Positions 29,537 to 39,615 of a stretch of 64,000 nucleotides of DNA are shown here, piece by piece. Under the pieces are notes generated by a model, which was not told the origin of the DNA, made no database searches, and was given only the letters and a program-made list of their open reading frames with translations. Positions within the stretch are counted from its first letter, which is position 1. Each line of letters begins with the position of its first letter. Made by a program: the position numbers and the translations under genes. Origin of the DNA: Pantoea sp. Ap-967. Lineage in GTDB: Bacteria; Pseudomonadota; Gammaproteobacteria; Pseudomonadales; Pseudomonadaceae. The stretch spans positions 124,001-188,000 of the forward strand of contig NZ_VWXK01000003.1 in NCBI RefSeq assembly GCF_011752565.1, read 5' to 3'.

Positions 29537-30482
29537 TCAAACGCTCCACGGTCTTGGCCCACACCTCATCCACCGGCGCTTCAAGCTTGAGCTCGCCGCC
29601 GTCAGGCAGTGGCACGGTAAGGGCATAGGCATGCAGGAACAGGCGCTTGCCACCCAGTTCGCGGATTTCGCGGCTGAAGTCTTCATCGCCGTATTTGCTG
29701 TCACCGGCGATCATGTGGCCGGCATGCAGGGTGTGCACGCGAATCTGGTGGGTACGCCCGGTGATCGGCCGCGCCTCGACGATGGTGGCGAATTCGCCGA
29801 AGCGGCGCAGCACGCGGAACAGGGTCAGCGCTTCCTTGCCTTCGTCGTTCACCTCGACCATGCGCTCGCCCGAGCGCAGGTTGCTTTTGAGCAGCGGTGC
29901 ATTCACCTGCTTCTTCGACGTCGGCCAATGGCCGCGCACCAGCGCCATGTAGCGCTTGTCTACGCCATCGCCGCGCAAGGCGGCGTGCAGGTGGCGCAGC
30001 ATGCTGCGCTTCTTGGCGATCATCAACAGGCCCGAGGTGTCGCGGTCCAGGCGATGCACCAGCTCCAGCTCCTTGGCGTCCGGGCGCAGCTGGCGCAGCG
30101 CCTCGATCACACCAAAGCTCAGGCCGCTGCCACCGTGCACGGCGATGCCGGCAGGCTTGTTCATCACGATCAGTGCCTTGTCTTCGTAGACAATCGCCGC
30201 TTCCAGGCGCTGCAGCAGCCCCTGGGCGACCGGCGCCGGCTCGTCACGCTCAGGCAGGCGGACGGGCGGTACCCGCACGATGTCGCCGGCCTGCAGCTTG
30301 TACTCGGGTTTGATACGGCCCTTGTTGACCCGTACCTCGCCTTTGCGCAGGATGCGGTACACCAGCGTCTTGGGCACGCCCTTGAGCGCCGTGATGAGGA
30401 AATTGTCGATGCGTTGGCCGGCAAGTTCCGGCGCGACTTCGATCAGCTGAACGCCGGAAGTCGGAGGGGTATTGGTCGTCAT
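29526..30482 (-). CDS. rluC: 23S rRNA pseudouridine synthase RluC
   Basis: Makes pseudouridines at 955, 2504 and 2580 of 23S rRNA (E. coli numbering). The 318-residue protein has an N-terminal S4 domain ([30 protein letters not shown]) and the RluA catalytic domain with the Asp in [14 protein letters not shown] 30482 is used; 24 codons of open frame further upstream overlap the rne promoter. As in E. coli, rluC and rne are divergent. Confidence 0.95.
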   Translation of the reverse strand: MTTNTPPTSGVQLIEVAPELAGQRIDNFLITALKGVPKTLVYRILRKGEVRVNKGRIKPEYKLQAGDIVRVPPVRLPERDEPAPVAQGLLQRLEAAIVYEDKALIVMNKPAGIAVHGGSGLSFGVIEALRQLRPDAKELELVHRLDRDTSGLLMIAKKRSMLRHLHAALRGDGVDKRYMALVRGHWPTSKKQVNAPLLKSNLRSGERMVEVNDEGKEALTLFRVLRRFGEFATIVEARPITGRTHQIRVHTLHAGHMIAGDSKYGDEDFSREIRELGGKRLFLHAYALTVPLPDGGELKLEAPVDEVWAKTVERLSAP

Positions 30483-30510
30483 GGCGGGATCATAACAATT
30501 TTTTATGGAA

Positions 30511-30539
30511 TTGAAGCACTTAATCATTACTGCTATAGT
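30511..30539 (+). promoter_or_regulatory. Promoter of rne
   Basis: TTGAAG (30511-30516), 17-bp spacer, TATAGT (30534-30539): a near-consensus sigma-70 promoter. It predicts a transcript start near 30546, that is about 738 nt before the rne ATG. Confidence 0.75.
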
Positions 30540-30545
30540 CGCGAA

Positions 30546-31283
30546 CGCCGCCAAAAGCGGCAGGCCAGCGGCACCAGGCCCTTAGCCGGTCCCTGACCTT
30601 CGCAATTCTCCAGGACGCAAGGCCGTCCTACGGGGTTTTCGCCAGTTTACCGAATTGCCTGGAATCGCCACCAGCGCTGTGTAGAGAAGACCGAAAAAAA
30701 ACGACAAGTGTGGTTTTTCGCCTGCTTACCCGATTATTTTCGCCCCACCTCTGCCCGCCCCGTCGCTTCCACGCAACGCACGGCGAATGCTTCGGAAATA
30801 CCTGCCTTGGACATGTAATGGCGTCAGCTTCCCATTCGGAGCTGGCGAAAAATGCAACCCGTTGCGGATTCAGCGCGCGGCAGCACCCGAATTATCAGGG
30901 ATACGTGCAGGGTGGAGATGCACAGCCCTCGGACCGTGTAGCACCGCGTCCGGCCACCGGCCCACTGATTGGCCGGCGAGCGGATAAGGTCCTGAACAGA
31001 TGCCCTCGGGCGTCCACGGCTGACGGTTGATTCCTCCTCCTGACTGAGTGCACGAGGCCCGCTTGGTTGATTCGGATACCCATTCGAAGCCACCGGGGCC
31101 TGGTAGGCACCGCAGCAAACAGGACGCGTCGTCGCGACAACGGCAGGCTGGGCAACCGGCTGGTGCCGAACGTTGCTCGACACGGGGGTGGCCCCGGCCA
31201 CCCTTTGCGCACCTTGGCACCGACCATGAGAAGTCGTGTGTGCCGCACGCCGTTTCCGGCAGCCCGGAAACCGACGGTACAAC
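30546..31283 (+). promoter_or_regulatory. Long rne leader RNA (site of the rne-II motif)
   Basis: No gene is supported in this 738-nt stretch, and it contains several hairpins, for example CGAAAAA...TTTTTCG near 30690-30720. RNase E genes control their own mRNA through the leader, and Pseudomonas species carry a conserved structure there called rne-II. I place the motif somewhere in this leader but cannot set its limits by eye. Short frames inside (such as 30710-31030) have no homology I know of. Confidence 0.6.
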
Positions 31284-34200
31284 ATGAAAAGAATGCTGAT
31301 TAACGCAACTCAACCCGAAGAGTTGCGTGTAGCCCTGGTGGACGGCCAACGTCTGTACGACCTGGACATCGAGTCTGGCGCGCGTGAACAGAAAAAGGCC
31401 AACATCTACAAAGGCAAGATCACCCGCATCGAGCCCAGCCTCGAAGCCGCCTTCGTCGACTTCGGCTCCGAACGTCACGGCTTCCTGCCGCTGAAGGAAA
31501 TCTCCCGCGAATACTTCAAGAAAGCCCCTGAAGGCCGGGTAAACATCAAGGAAGTCCTGAGCGAAGGCCAGGAAGTGATCGTTCAGGTCGAGAAGGAAGA
31601 GCGCGGCAACAAAGGCGCCGCCCTCACCACCTTCATCAGCCTGGCTGGCCGCTACCTGGTGCTGATGCCGAACAACCCACGCGCCGGCGGCATTTCCCGC
31701 CGCATCGAAGGTGAAGAGCGCAACGAGCTGCGCGAAGCCCTCAACGGCCTGACCGTGCCGGGCGACATGGGCCTGATCGTGCGCACTGCCGGCCTTGGCC
31801 GCAGCAGCGAAGAAATGCAGTGGGACCTCGACTACCTGCTGCAACTGTGGACCGCCATCAAGGAAGCGTCCCAGGACCGCGTTGCGCCATTCCTGATCTA
31901 CCAGGAAAGCAACGTCATCATCCGCGCCATCCGCGACTACCTGCGCCAGGACATCGGCGAAGTGCTGATCGACAGCATCGATGCCCAGGAAGAAGCCCTG
32001 ACCTTCATCCGCCAGGTGATGCCGCAGTACGCCAGCAAGGTCAAGCTGTACGAAGACAGCGTGCCGCTGTTCAACCGCTTCCAGATCGAAAGCCAGATCG
32101 AAACCGCCTTCCAGCGCGTTGTCGACCTGCCATCGGGTGGCTCGATCGTGATCGACCCGACCGAGGCCCTGGTTTCGATCGACATCAACTCGGCGCGCGC
32201 CACCAAGGGCAGCGACATCGAGGAAACCGCCCTGCAGACCAACCTGGAAGCGGCCGAGGAAATCGCCCGCCAGCTGCGCCTGCGTGACATCGGCGGCCTG
32301 ATCGTCATCGACTTCATCGACATGACCCCGGCCAAAAACCAGCGCGCCGTCGAAGAGCGCGTGCGTGAATGCCTGGAAGCCGACCGCGCCCGCGTGCAGG
32401 TTGGCCGCATCTCGCGCTTCGGCCTGCTGGAAATGTCCCGTCAGCGCCTGCGCCCATCGCTGGGTGAAAGCAGCGGCATCGTCTGCCCACGCTGCTCGGG
32501 CACCGGCATCATCCGTGACGTCGAGTCGCTGTCGCTGGCCATCCTGCGCCTGATCGAGGAAGAAGCCCTGAAGGACCGTACCGCCGAGGTACGTGCCCAG
32601 GTGCCAATCCCGGTGGCCGCATTCCTGCTCAACGAGAAGCGCAACTCGATCACCAAGATCGAACTGCGCACCCGTGCGCGCATCATCATCCTGCCGAACG
32701 ATCACCTGGAAACGCCGCACTTCGAAGTCCAGCGCCTGCGCGACGACAACCCGGAAGTGCTGAACAACCAGTCCAGCTACGAAATCGCCGCCGCCGAAGC
32801 CGAGGAAGCGCCGCAGCCGACCGCTACCCGCACCCTGGTTCGCCAGGAAGCCGCGGTGAAAACTGCCCCGGCCCGCGCCAACGCGCCGCTGCCGACCGCC
32901 GAAGAGCAGTCACAGCCAGCTGCCCCGGTAGCCCCTGCCCCGGCCGCACCGGAACCTAGCCTGTTCAAGGGCCTGGTGAAGTCGCTGGTCAGCCTGTTCG
33001 CCGGCAAGGATGAACCTGCCGCCGCGCCGGTCGCTGCCGCCGCAGCCGAAAAACCGGCCGCCGAGCGCAACCCGCGCAACGAAGAGCGTCGCAACGGCCG
33101 CCAACAGAGCCGCAACCGCAACGGCCGCCGCGACGAGGAGCGCAAGCCGCGTGAAGAGCGTGCTGAGCGCGCCCCACGTGAAGAACGCCAACCCCGCGAG
33201 GAACGTGCGCCACGTGAAGAACGCGCACCGCGTGAGGAACGTGCACCACGCGAAGAACGCGCCCCACGTGAAGAGCGCGCGCCGCGTGAAGAGCGCGCGC
33301 CGCGCCAGCCACGCGAAGACCGCCGTGGCAACCGTGGCGAAGAGCGCGTGCGCGAACTGCGCGAGCCGCTGGACGCCACCCCGGCCGAACGCGAAGAGCG
33401 TCAGCCACGTGAAGAACGTGTAGCCCGTGAAGAACGCGCACCACGCGAAGAACGTGCACCGCGTGAAGAACGTGCACCACGTGAAGAGCGTGCGCCGCGT
33501 GAGGAACGCGCCCCACGTGAAGAGCGTGCACCGCGTGAAGAACGCGCACCTCGCGAGGAGCGTGCACCGCGTGAAGAACGCGCCCCACGTGAAGAGCGTG
33601 CGCCACGCGAAGAACGCGCCCCGCGCCCACCACGCGAAGAGCGCCAGCCACGTGTTGGCGAAGAAGCCGCCGAACAGGCTGCGGAACTGGCCGAAGAGCA
33701 ACTGCCGAACGACGAACTGCTGCAGGATGAGCAGGAAGGCGCCGACGGCGAACGCCCACGCCGCCGCTCCCGTGGCCAGCGTCGTCGCAGCAACCGTCGT
33801 GAACGCCAGCGCAACGCCAATGGCGAGCTGATCGACGGCGGCGACGAGGAAGGCAGCGAAGAGCAACCACAACAGCACCAAGCCACCGAGCTGGGCGCTG
33901 AACTGGCTGCCGGCCTCGCCGTTACCGCCGCCGTTGCCAGCAGCAACATCAGCGCCAATGCCGAAGCCGAAGCCAACCAGCAGGCCGAACGCGCCAGCGC
34001 CGAAGTGGTCAGCACCGACAACAGCGAAGCTGCCCAGCCAGCCGTCGTGGTTGAAGCTGCCGCCCCAGCCGTTGAAGTTGAAGAGGCTGCCAAGGCCGAA
34101 CAGGCCGCTATCGCCCCCGTGGTCGAGCAGCCTGTCAGCGAGCCGGTTGCCGTGGTTGAAGCCAGCGCCGAGCCGGTAGTGGAAGTGGCGCCTCAGCCAG

Positions 34201-34688
34201 TGGTCGAGCAAGCAGCTGTTGCCGAGCCAGAGGTGGCTGTCGAAGCACCGGTCGTTGAAGCCCCTGTTGTTGAAGCGGCGGCTGTTGAAGCGGCAGTCGT
34301 TGCAGCACCAGTAGTCGAAGCACCGGCTGTCGAAGTGGTTGAAGCCGAGCAGGCTCAGGCCGTGGTCGAGCCAGCAGCGGTTGCCGAGCAACCTGCCGTA
34401 GTCGTGGAAGCCCAGCCGGAGGTGGTTGCAGAACCGGCTCCAGTGGTCGCCGAACCCGCCCCAGCGGTCGCTGAAGCGGCGCCGGTAGTGGCCGAGCCTG
34501 CACCGGTCGAAGCGGCGCCTGCCGTTGTCGAAGCGGCCACCGTGATGCTGCCTAACGGCCGCGCGCCTAACGACCCACGTGAAGTGCGTCGTCGCAAGCG
34601 TGAAGCCGAAGCGGCTGCCAAGGCAGCCCAGGAAGCGGCCGAGCCGGTGCTGGAAACCGCCGATGAGCACAAGCCTCACCACGGTTGA
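31284..34688 (+). CDS. rne: Ribonuclease E
   Basis: Endonuclease that starts mRNA decay and matures rRNA and tRNA; scaffold of the degradosome at the inner membrane. The 1134-residue protein has the S1 domain (about 36-120), the 5'-sensor, the DNase I-like catalytic domain with the metal Asp pair D300 and D343 ([16 protein letters not shown]), and the zinc-link CPRC (C401, C404) that holds the dimer pairs. The C-terminal half is disordered: an Ala/Pro stretch, a [13 protein letters not shown] amphipathic segment, REERAP repeats, an Arg-rich RNA-binding region and a long Val/Glu/Ala/Pro tail ending [15 protein letters not shown]. Preceded by a long regulatory leader and followed by a perfect terminator. 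Confidence 0.97.
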   Translation: MKRMLINATQPEELRVALVDGQRLYDLDIESGAREQKKANIYKGKITRIEPSLEAAFVDFGSERHGFLPLKEISREYFKKAPEGRVNIKEVLSEGQEVIVQVEKEERGNKGAALTTFISLAGRYLVLMPNNPRAGGISRRIEGEERNELREALNGLTVPGDMGLIVRTAGLGRSSEEMQWDLDYLLQLWTAIKEASQDRVAPFLIYQESNVIIRAIRDYLRQDIGEVLIDSIDAQEEALTFIRQVMPQYASKVKLYEDSVPLFNRFQIESQIETAFQRVVDLPSGGSIVIDPTEALVSIDINSARATKGSDIEETALQTNLEAAEEIARQLRLRDIGGLIVIDFIDMTPAKNQRAVEERVRECLEADRARVQVGRISRFGLLEMSRQRLRPSLGESSGIVCPRCSGTGIIRDVESLSLAILRLIEEEALKDRTAEVRAQVPIPVAAFLLNEKRNSITKIELRTRARIIILPNDHLETPHFEVQRLRDDNPEVLNNQSSYEIAAAEAEEAPQPTATRTLVRQEAAVKTAPARANAPLPTAEEQSQPAAPVAPAPAAPEPSLFKGLVKSLVSLFAGKDEPAAAPVAAAAAEKPAAERNPRNEERRNGRQQSRNRNGRRDEERKPREERAERAPREERQPREERAPREERAPREERAPREERAPREERAPREERAPRQPREDRRGNRGEERVRELREPLDATPAEREERQPREERVAREERAPREERAPREERAPREERAPREERAPREERAPREERAPREERAPREERAPREERAPREERAPRPPREERQPRVGEEAAEQAAELAEEQLPNDELLQDEQEGADGERPRRRSRGQRRRSNRRERQRNANGELIDGGDEEGSEEQPQQHQATELGAELAAGLAVTAAVASSNISANAEAEANQQAERASAEVVSTDNSEAAQPAVVVEAAAPAVEVEEAAKAEQAAIAPVVEQPVSEPVAVVEASAEPVVEVAPQPVVEQAAVAEPEVAVEAPVVEAPVVEAAAVEAAVVAAPVVEAPAVEVVEAEQAQAVVEPAAVAEQPAVVVEAQPEVVAEPAPVVAEPAPAVAEAAPVVAEPAPVEAAPAVVEAATVMLPNGRAPNDPREVRRRKREAEAAAKAAQEAAEPVLETADEHKPHHG
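33150..33655 (+). repeat. 18-bp coding repeats in rne (REERAP hexapeptide)
   Basis: Two blocks of an 18-bp unit encode 6 and 11 exact copies of Arg-Glu-Glu-Arg-Ala-Pro, with variants ([12 protein letters not shown]) at their edges and a non-repeat spacer at about 33310-33390. Synonymous differences between units show that the amino acid pattern is kept while the DNA drifts. Confidence 0.9.
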
Positions 34689-34704
34689 TAGCCACCGCTG
34701 AATG

Positions 34705-34745
34705 AAAAAGCCCCGCCAGTGCGAACTGGCGGGGCTTTTTCTTTG
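34705..34745. terminator. Terminator between rne and murB
   Basis: A perfect 16-bp stem AAAAAGCCCCGCCAGT / ACTGGCGGGGCTTTTT with a 4-nt loop (34721-34724). The A and T runs make it usable from both sides. Confidence 0.92.
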
Positions 34746-34762
34746 GCCTTTGCATCAACAGG

Positions 34763-34863
34763 GCCGGCCTCTTCGCGGGCAAGCCCGCTCCCACAGGATT
34801 GCCACAGATTTCGAGAATTGTGGAATACCTGTGGGAGCGGGCTTGCCCGCGAATAGGCCGGCA
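34763..34863. repeat. Inverted pair of REP palindromes
   Basis: GCCGGCCTCTTCGCGGGCAAG...CTTGCCCGCGAATAGGCCGGC, with the GGGAGCGGGCTTGCCCGCG subtype (TGTGGGAG rather than TGTAGGAG). Confidence 0.85.
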
Positions 34864-34874
34864 CAGGCAAACAC

Positions 34875-35894
34875 TCAGTACAGGTTAGGCTCCATCTCCA
34901 GCGCCACCCCGAACCGCGCCAGGATATCCGCCTGGATCCGCTGGGCCAGCGCATGCACCTGCGCCCCGCTCGCCTGGCCATAATTGACCAGCACCAACGA
35001 CTGCAACCGGTGCACCCCGGCATCACCCTCGCGATAACCCTTCCACCCCGCCTGTTCGATCAACCAACCGGCGGCCAGCTTCACCTGGCCATCGGCCTGC
35101 GGGTAGGCCACAACGTTCGGATACTGGGCACGAATCCGCTCGACCTGCTCGGCAGCCACCACCGGGTTCTTGAAGAAACTCCCGGCATTGCCCAACTCAG
35201 CCGGGTCCGGCAGTTTCTCCCGGCGAATACTGCAAATGGCCTCACTGATCGCCTGCGCGCTCGGCTGCTCCACGCCCTGCTCCACCAGGCGCTGGCGCAC
35301 CGGGCCATAATCCAGGTGCGCCTGTAGCGAATGGCTCAGGGCAAACCGCACACGCAGAATCAACCAACGCCCCGGCGCACGCTTGAACAGGCTGTCGCGG
35401 TAGCCGAAGGCGCACTCGGCCAGGCTGAAATCGCGCAGCTCGCCGGTTTCCCGGTCCAGCGCGGTCAGGCCGGCGAATACATCCTTGATCTCTACCCCAT
35501 AGGCGCCCACGTTCTGCATCGGCGCCGCGCCCACGGTGCCGGGGATCAGGCTCAGGTTTTCCAGGCCACAGAAGCCCTGCGCCAGCGACCACTGCACGAA
35601 CGGGTGCCAAGGCTCACCGGCCTCGGCCTCGACCACCAGGCGCTCGCCATCGTCACTCAGCACGCGCCGACCACGGCTGGCCATGTGCAGCACCAGCGCA
35701 TCGACATCACGGCTCAGCAGCAGGTTGCTGCCACCGCCGATGACGAAAACGGCAACGCCCATCCGCTGCGCCCGGGCCAGGGCCTCGCGCACTTCGTCAT
35801 CGTCATGCACCTGGGCAAAGTAGCGGGCTTTGACATCGATGCCGAAGGTATTGAAAGGCTTGAGCGAAACCCACTCCTGCCACTGCACCGTCAT
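34875..35894 (-). CDS. murB: UDP-N-acetylenolpyruvoylglucosamine reductase
   Basis: FAD enzyme that completes UDP-MurNAc for peptidoglycan. The 339-residue type I protein has NTFGIDVKARYF, the FAD-binding VIGGGSNLLLSRD, IPGTVGAAPMQNVGAYGVEIKD and the GNAGSFFKNPVV loop with the proton-donor Ser. It is the last gene of a seven-gene operon and overlaps the phosphatase gene by 4 nt. Confidence 0.96.
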   Translation of the reverse strand: MTVQWQEWVSLKPFNTFGIDVKARYFAQVHDDDEVREALARAQRMGVAVFVIGGGSNLLLSRDVDALVLHMASRGRRVLSDDGERLVVEAEAGEPWHPFVQWSLAQGFCGLENLSLIPGTVGAAPMQNVGAYGVEIKDVFAGLTALDRETGELRDFSLAECAFGYRDSLFKRAPGRWLILRVRFALSHSLQAHLDYGPVRQRLVEQGVEQPSAQAISEAICSIRREKLPDPAELGNAGSFFKNPVVAAEQVERIRAQYPNVVAYPQADGQVKLAAGWLIEQAGWKGYREGDAGVHRLQSLVLVNYGQASGAQVHALAQRIQADILARFGVALEMEPNLY

Positions 35895-36355
35895 AGCCGC
35901 CCCTTGATTTCCACGACCAGCTCACGGCAGGCCGCCTCGATCAAGTCCAGCACCTGTTCGAACCCTTCGGCGCCGCCGTAGTAAGGGTCCGGCACTTCGT
36001 CCAGGGCTGCGCCGTAACGGCGCAGGAACAGGTCGAGCTCGCCACGGGCATCGTGCGGGCGCAAAGTGCGCAGGTGGCCGAGGTTGCTTTCATCCATGGC
36101 CAGGATCAGGTCGTACTCGGCAAAATGCGCCGCCTTGACCTGCTGCGCACGCTGCCGCGAAAGGTCGTAGCCACGCGCCAGGGCCGCCTTGCAAGTGCGG
36201 CTGTCCGGCGCCTTGCCGACATGCCAGTCACCGGTGCCGGCAGAGGCAACCTGTACCTGGCCTTCCAGGCCGGCGGCCTTGAGTTGATGGCGCAGCACGC
36301 CTTCGGCGGTGGGGGAACGGCAGATGTTGCCCAGGCAGACGAACAGAACGCGCAT
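35891..36355 (-). CDS. Low-molecular-weight protein tyrosine phosphatase
   Basis: A 154-residue phosphatase with the P-loop C7-x5-R13 (CLGNICRSPTAEG) at the N-terminus and the general acid Asp in VPDPYYGG near the end. Relatives next to capsule genes act on tyrosine kinases; here it sits in a core envelope operon between kdsB and murB, and its target is unknown. One-base overlap with kdsB. Confidence 0.93.
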   Translation of the reverse strand: MRVLFVCLGNICRSPTAEGVLRHQLKAAGLEGQVQVASAGTGDWHVGKAPDSRTCKAALARGYDLSRQRAQQVKAAHFAEYDLILAMDESNLGHLRTLRPHDARGELDLFLRRYGAALDEVPDPYYGGAEGFEQVLDLIEAACRELVVEIKGRL

Positions 36356-37119
36356 CAGGCCTCCAGCAAGCGCCGCACGCGCTCAAGGTCTTCAGGGGTA
36401 TCGACACCCACCGCTGGCGCCTCGATGGCGTCTTCGACGTGGATGCGCACGCCGTGCCACAGCGCACGCAGCTGCTCCAACGCCTCGGTTTGCTCAAGCC
36501 AGCACGGGCCCCAACCAACGAAGTCCTGCAGGAAGCCCACACGGTAGGCGTACATACCGATATGGCGGCGATAGGGCACGCCTTGCGGCAATGCACCACG
36601 GCTCCCGGCAAAGGCATCACGCGCCCAGGGCAACGGCGCACGGCTGAAGGTCAGGGCCAGCCCATGCTTGTCGCTGACCACCTTCACCGCATTGGGGTTG
36701 AACACGGTTTCCGGCGCGTGGATGGGCTCGGCCAGGGTGGCGATGCCCGCCTCAGGGTGGGCAGCCAGGTTGGCCGCTACCTGGTCGATGATCACCGGTG
36801 GAATCAAGGGTTCATCGCCCTGCACGTTGACCACGATGGCATCGGCGGGCAGGCCCAGCTGCGCGGCCACTTCGGCCAGGCGATCGGTGCCGGACTCATG
36901 GTCGGCACGGGTCATCAGCACTTCGGCGCCAAAGGCCTGGCAGGCGTCGAGGATGCTGGCATCGTCGGTGGCGATCACCACGCGGCTGGCGCCGCTCCTG
37001 CGCGCCTGCTCCCAAACGTGCTGCACCATCGGCTTGCCGGCAATCGGCAGCAACGGCTTGCCCGGCAGGCGTGTGGAACGCAGCCGGGCGGGAATCACCA
37101 CGGTGAAGTTCAGGCTCAT
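36355..37119 (-). CDS. kdsB: CMP-KDO synthetase
   Basis: Activates KDO with CTP for lipopolysaccharide core synthesis. The 254-residue cytidylyltransferase has [25 protein letters not shown], the [10 protein letters not shown] strand and the [10 protein letters not shown] segment. Overlaps the Trm112-family gene by 4 nt. Confidence 0.97.
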   Translation of the reverse strand: MSLNFTVVIPARLRSTRLPGKPLLPIAGKPMVQHVWEQARRSGASRVVIATDDASILDACQAFGAEVLMTRADHESGTDRLAEVAAQLGLPADAIVVNVQGDEPLIPPVIIDQVAANLAAHPEAGIATLAEPIHAPETVFNPNAVKVVSDKHGLALTFSRAPLPWARDAFAGSRGALPQGVPYRRHIGMYAYRVGFLQDFVGWGPCWLEQTEALEQLRALWHGVRIHVEDAIEAPAVGVDTPEDLERVRRLLEA

Positions 37120-37301
37120 TTGTCCAGACGCTCGTCGTCGGTCAGGGTGCGCGCCTCGCTTTCCAGCATCACCGGGATACCGTCGCGAATCGGGTAGGCC
37201 AGGCCTGCGCCCTTGCTGATCAGCTCGGTCTTGTCGGCGCTGAGCTTGAGCGGGCCCTTGGTGATCGGGCAGGCCAGGATATCGAGCAGTTTGGTGTCCA
37301 T
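37116..37301 (-). CDS. Trm112/UPF0434 family small protein
   Basis: A 61-residue protein ([20 protein letters not shown]...[12 protein letters not shown]) of the UPF0434 (YcaR) group, nearly always between lpxK and kdsB. Eukaryotic Trm112 relatives activate methyltransferases; the bacterial role is unknown. Only one Cys of the usual pairs is present. ATG 37301 is chosen because the upstream open frame lies inside the lpxK-side gap. Confidence 0.9.
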   Translation of the reverse strand: MDTKLLDILACPITKGPLKLSADKTELISKGAGLAYPIRDGIPVMLESEARTLTDDERLDK

Positions 37302-37335
37302 TGAAGGCGTCCTTGGGCGGAAGTTGAATAAGGGC

Positions 37336-38337
37336 TCAGGGCTTGCGCAGCAAGCGCTGCAGCTGGGTGTCGAACCAGGCGCCGAACGCAGGCGTGGGCT
37401 GCGCCTCGACCGCCAGGTACCACCAGTCATCGGCGGCGAAGGCCCGGCATTTCACCGCATCCTTCTCGGTCATGACCAACGGCAGCGCGGGGCTGAAGGC
37501 CAGGCGCTCGGCGCTGAACTGCGCATGGTCGGCGAACGGGTGCGGCACCGGCTGCCAGTTTAGCCCCAGCAGGGTGTTGAAGAAACGTTGCGGGTTACCG
37601 ATACCGGCCACCGCATGCAGGCGCTGGCCTGCGGGGAAATGGTCGAGCGCGCGGCGCTCGCCGCTGCGCAGGTTCACCAGCACCGAGGGCTGCAGGCGAA
37701 AGGCAAAGCCTTCGGCGCTGTCGGCGCTGGCACCGTTGAACAATACCGCATCGGCTTCCTGCAGCCGTTCGGCAGGCTCACGCAAGGGGCCTGCGGGCAG
37801 GCAGCGGCCATTGCCCAGGCCGCGGGCGGCATCCACCAGTACCAGCTCCAGGTCGCGGGCCAGGCGGTAGTGCTGCATGCCGTCGTCGCACAGAATCAGG
37901 TCGACCGGCTCGCTGGCCAACAGCGCCTGCACCGCCGCCGAGCGGTCGGGGTCGATCACCAATGGCACGCCGCTGCGCTGCACGATCAGCAACGGCTCGT
38001 CACCGGCCTGCGCAGCCGGCTGGCTGGCCTCGACGCGCCAGGGAAAGTGCGGCGGCTTGGCGCCATAGCCACGGCTGACCACGCCGACCTTCAGGCCCTG
38101 GCGGCGGCAATGTTCGATCAGCCAGAGGATCATCGGCGTCTTGCCCGTACCGCCAACCGTGATGTTGCCCACCACGATCACCGGCACCGGGGCCCGGTAG
38201 CTGGGGCTTTGGCCACTGAGAAAGCGTGCACGCTTGCGCGTGACCACTCGCCGGTACAACGCTTCGAGCGGGCGCAGCAGCGCCAGGGCCGGATGCCCGG
38301 CGTACCAGGCAGCCAGCAGTCGGTCGGCGAGCGCCAT
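37336..38337 (-). CDS. lpxK: Tetraacyldisaccharide 4'-kinase
   Basis: Phosphorylates the lipid A disaccharide at the inner membrane. The 333-residue protein has the hydrophobic N-terminal anchor and the P-loop [13 protein letters not shown] (62-67), then [19 protein letters not shown]. The ATG overlaps the exbD stop (TGATG). Confidence 0.95.
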   Translation of the reverse strand: MALADRLLAAWYAGHPALALLRPLEALYRRVVTRKRARFLSGQSPSYRAPVPVIVVGNITVGGTGKTPMILWLIEHCRRQGLKVGVVSRGYGAKPPHFPWRVEASQPAAQAGDEPLLIVQRSGVPLVIDPDRSAAVQALLASEPVDLILCDDGMQHYRLARDLELVLVDAARGLGNGRCLPAGPLREPAERLQEADAVLFNGASADSAEGFAFRLQPSVLVNLRSGERRALDHFPAGQRLHAVAGIGNPQRFFNTLLGLNWQPVPHPFADHAQFSAERLAFSPALPLVMTEKDAVKCRAFAADDWWYLAVEAQPTPAFGAWFDTQLQRLLRKP

Positions 38338-38771
38338 CAAGGTGTCCCCTGGGCGGCCTCGACGGTGGTCATGCGCAGGTGGCTGAAACCGAGCTTGCCG
38401 GCGGCATCCATCGCGGTGATCACGGCCTGGTGCGGGGTCTTGCCGTCGGCGCTGATGGCCAGCGGCAGCTTGTTGTCGCCGCCGGACTCGCGCTCGATGG
38501 CCTCGGTCAGGGTGGCCAGGTCGCTTTTGGGCAGCAGGTGGTTGTTCACCGAGTACACGCCGTCGGCGCTGATGGTGACTTCCACCAGTTTGTCCTGGTC
38601 GGCCGGCGCCTGTTCGGCACTGGCGGCCTCGGGCAGCTCGACACGCAGCTGGGTTTCACGGGTGAAGGTGGTGGTGACCACGAAGAACAGCAGCAGCACG
38701 AACACCACGTCGATCAGCGACGCCAGGTTGATGTCCACGTTTTCCCGCTGGCGATTGCGCCGGAACTTCAC
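38337..38771 (-). CDS. exbD: ExbD/TolR family transport protein
   Basis: Proton-motive-force transducer with one membrane helix (about 16-38, [18 protein letters not shown], containing the functional Asp) and a periplasmic domain, 144 residues. Works with ExbB to energise a TonB- or Tol-type system. The pair placed before lpxK is seen in many proteobacteria; it is distinct from the TonB-linked copy and its partner is unclear. Overlaps exbB by 4 nt. Confidence 0.92.
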   Translation of the reverse strand: MKFRRNRQRENVDINLASLIDVVFVLLLFFVVTTTFTRETQLRVELPEAASAEQAPADQDKLVEVTISADGVYSVNNHLLPKSDLATLTEAIERESGGDNKLPLAISADGKTPHQAVITAMDAAGKLGFSHLRMTTVEAAQGTP

Positions 38772-39403
38772 GCCTTGCCTCCGGCCACTTCCACTTCACG
38801 GTCGCCTTGAATCACTTCCACCAGCTTGATAGCTTCCTGCTCCATGCCCACCACCAGTTCATCGATGCGGCGCAGCAGGAAGCGGTGGAAGAACACTGCC
38901 GGGATACCGACCATCAGGCCAGCGGCGGTGGTGACCAGGGCCTTGGAGATACCCCCCGCCAGCACGGCGGCGTTGGTGGTCATCTGCGAGCCCATGAAGG
39001 CGCTGAAGATGTCGATCATGCCCAGCACGGTGCCCAGCAGGCCCAGCAACGGGGCCATGGCGGCGATGGTGCCGAGGGTGCTGACGTAGCGTTCGAGCTC
39101 GTGGATGACGCGCGAGGCGGCTTCCTCGATGCACTCTTTCATGATTTCGCGGCCGTGGCGCGAGTTGGCCAGGCCCGCGGCGAGGATTTCGCCCAGCGGC
39201 GAGTCGGCGCGCAGGGCCTTGAGCTTGTCACTGGTGAGTTGCTTGTCCTTGATCCACATCCATACCTGGCCCAGCAGGTGCGGCGGGGTAACGCGGCTGG
39301 CGCGCAGGGTCCACAGGCGCTCGACGACGATCGCCATGGCAGCGATGGAGCTCAGAATGATTGGCAGCATCATCCAACCACCGGACTTGACCAATTCCCA
39401 CAC
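38768..39403 (-). CDS. exbB: ExbB/TolQ family proton channel
   Basis: Three-helix inner-membrane protein, 211 residues. Helix 1 is near the N-terminus (GGWMMLPIILSSIAAMAIVVERLW), with helices 2 and 3 around TLGTIAAMAPLLGLLGTVLGMI and SKALVTTAAGLMVGIPAVFFH. Start GTG 39403 with AGGGG 9 nt upstream; the 13 codons before it are unsupported. First gene of the operon exbB-exbD-lpxK-Trm112-kdsB-phosphatase-murB. Confidence 0.92.
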   Translation of the reverse strand: MWELVKSGGWMMLPIILSSIAAMAIVVERLWTLRASRVTPPHLLGQVWMWIKDKQLTSDKLKALRADSPLGEILAAGLANSRHGREIMKECIEEAASRVIHELERYVSTLGTIAAMAPLLGLLGTVLGMIDIFSAFMGSQMTTNAAVLAGGISKALVTTAAGLMVGIPAVFFHRFLLRRIDELVVGMEQEAIKLVEVIQGDREVEVAGGKA

Positions 39404-39525
39404 AGTAAATGCCCCTTCGGAAAAAGGCCGACACTCTAGCATAGGAGTGCGTGGGGGCTCATCTGCCGGAGGTCAGGGAATTGGGCGCAGGTGTATGGCT
39501 TGGTTTTTTGGGTGGATGTGAGATC

Positions 39526-39571
39526 GAGCGCCGCCCGCGCGGCGCATCGCGAGCTTTGCTCGCTCCTACGG
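39526..39571. repeat. Single REP palindrome
   Basis: GCCGCCCGCGCGGCGCATCGCGAGCTTTGCTCGCTCCTAC, a lone GAGCGAGC-type copy between the comEC 3' end and the exbB promoter. Confidence 0.75.
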
Positions 39572-39615
39572 TTGTTTCGGGCCGATGTTCATGGGGGCAC
39601 CGCGTGCGATCTAGC

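Noticed and set aside
30710..31030. 106-codon frame in the rne leader
   Set aside because: No ribosome site, biased composition and no known homology; the region fits a structured leader better.
33150..33655. CRISPR-like regular repeat
   Set aside because: The 18-bp units are contiguous, without spacers, and encode an in-frame hexapeptide.
32910..34682. 590-residue minus-strand frame inside rne
   Set aside because: It is the antisense of the low-complexity Arg/Glu/Ala/Val tail of RNase E. Composition is biased and no start signal is present.
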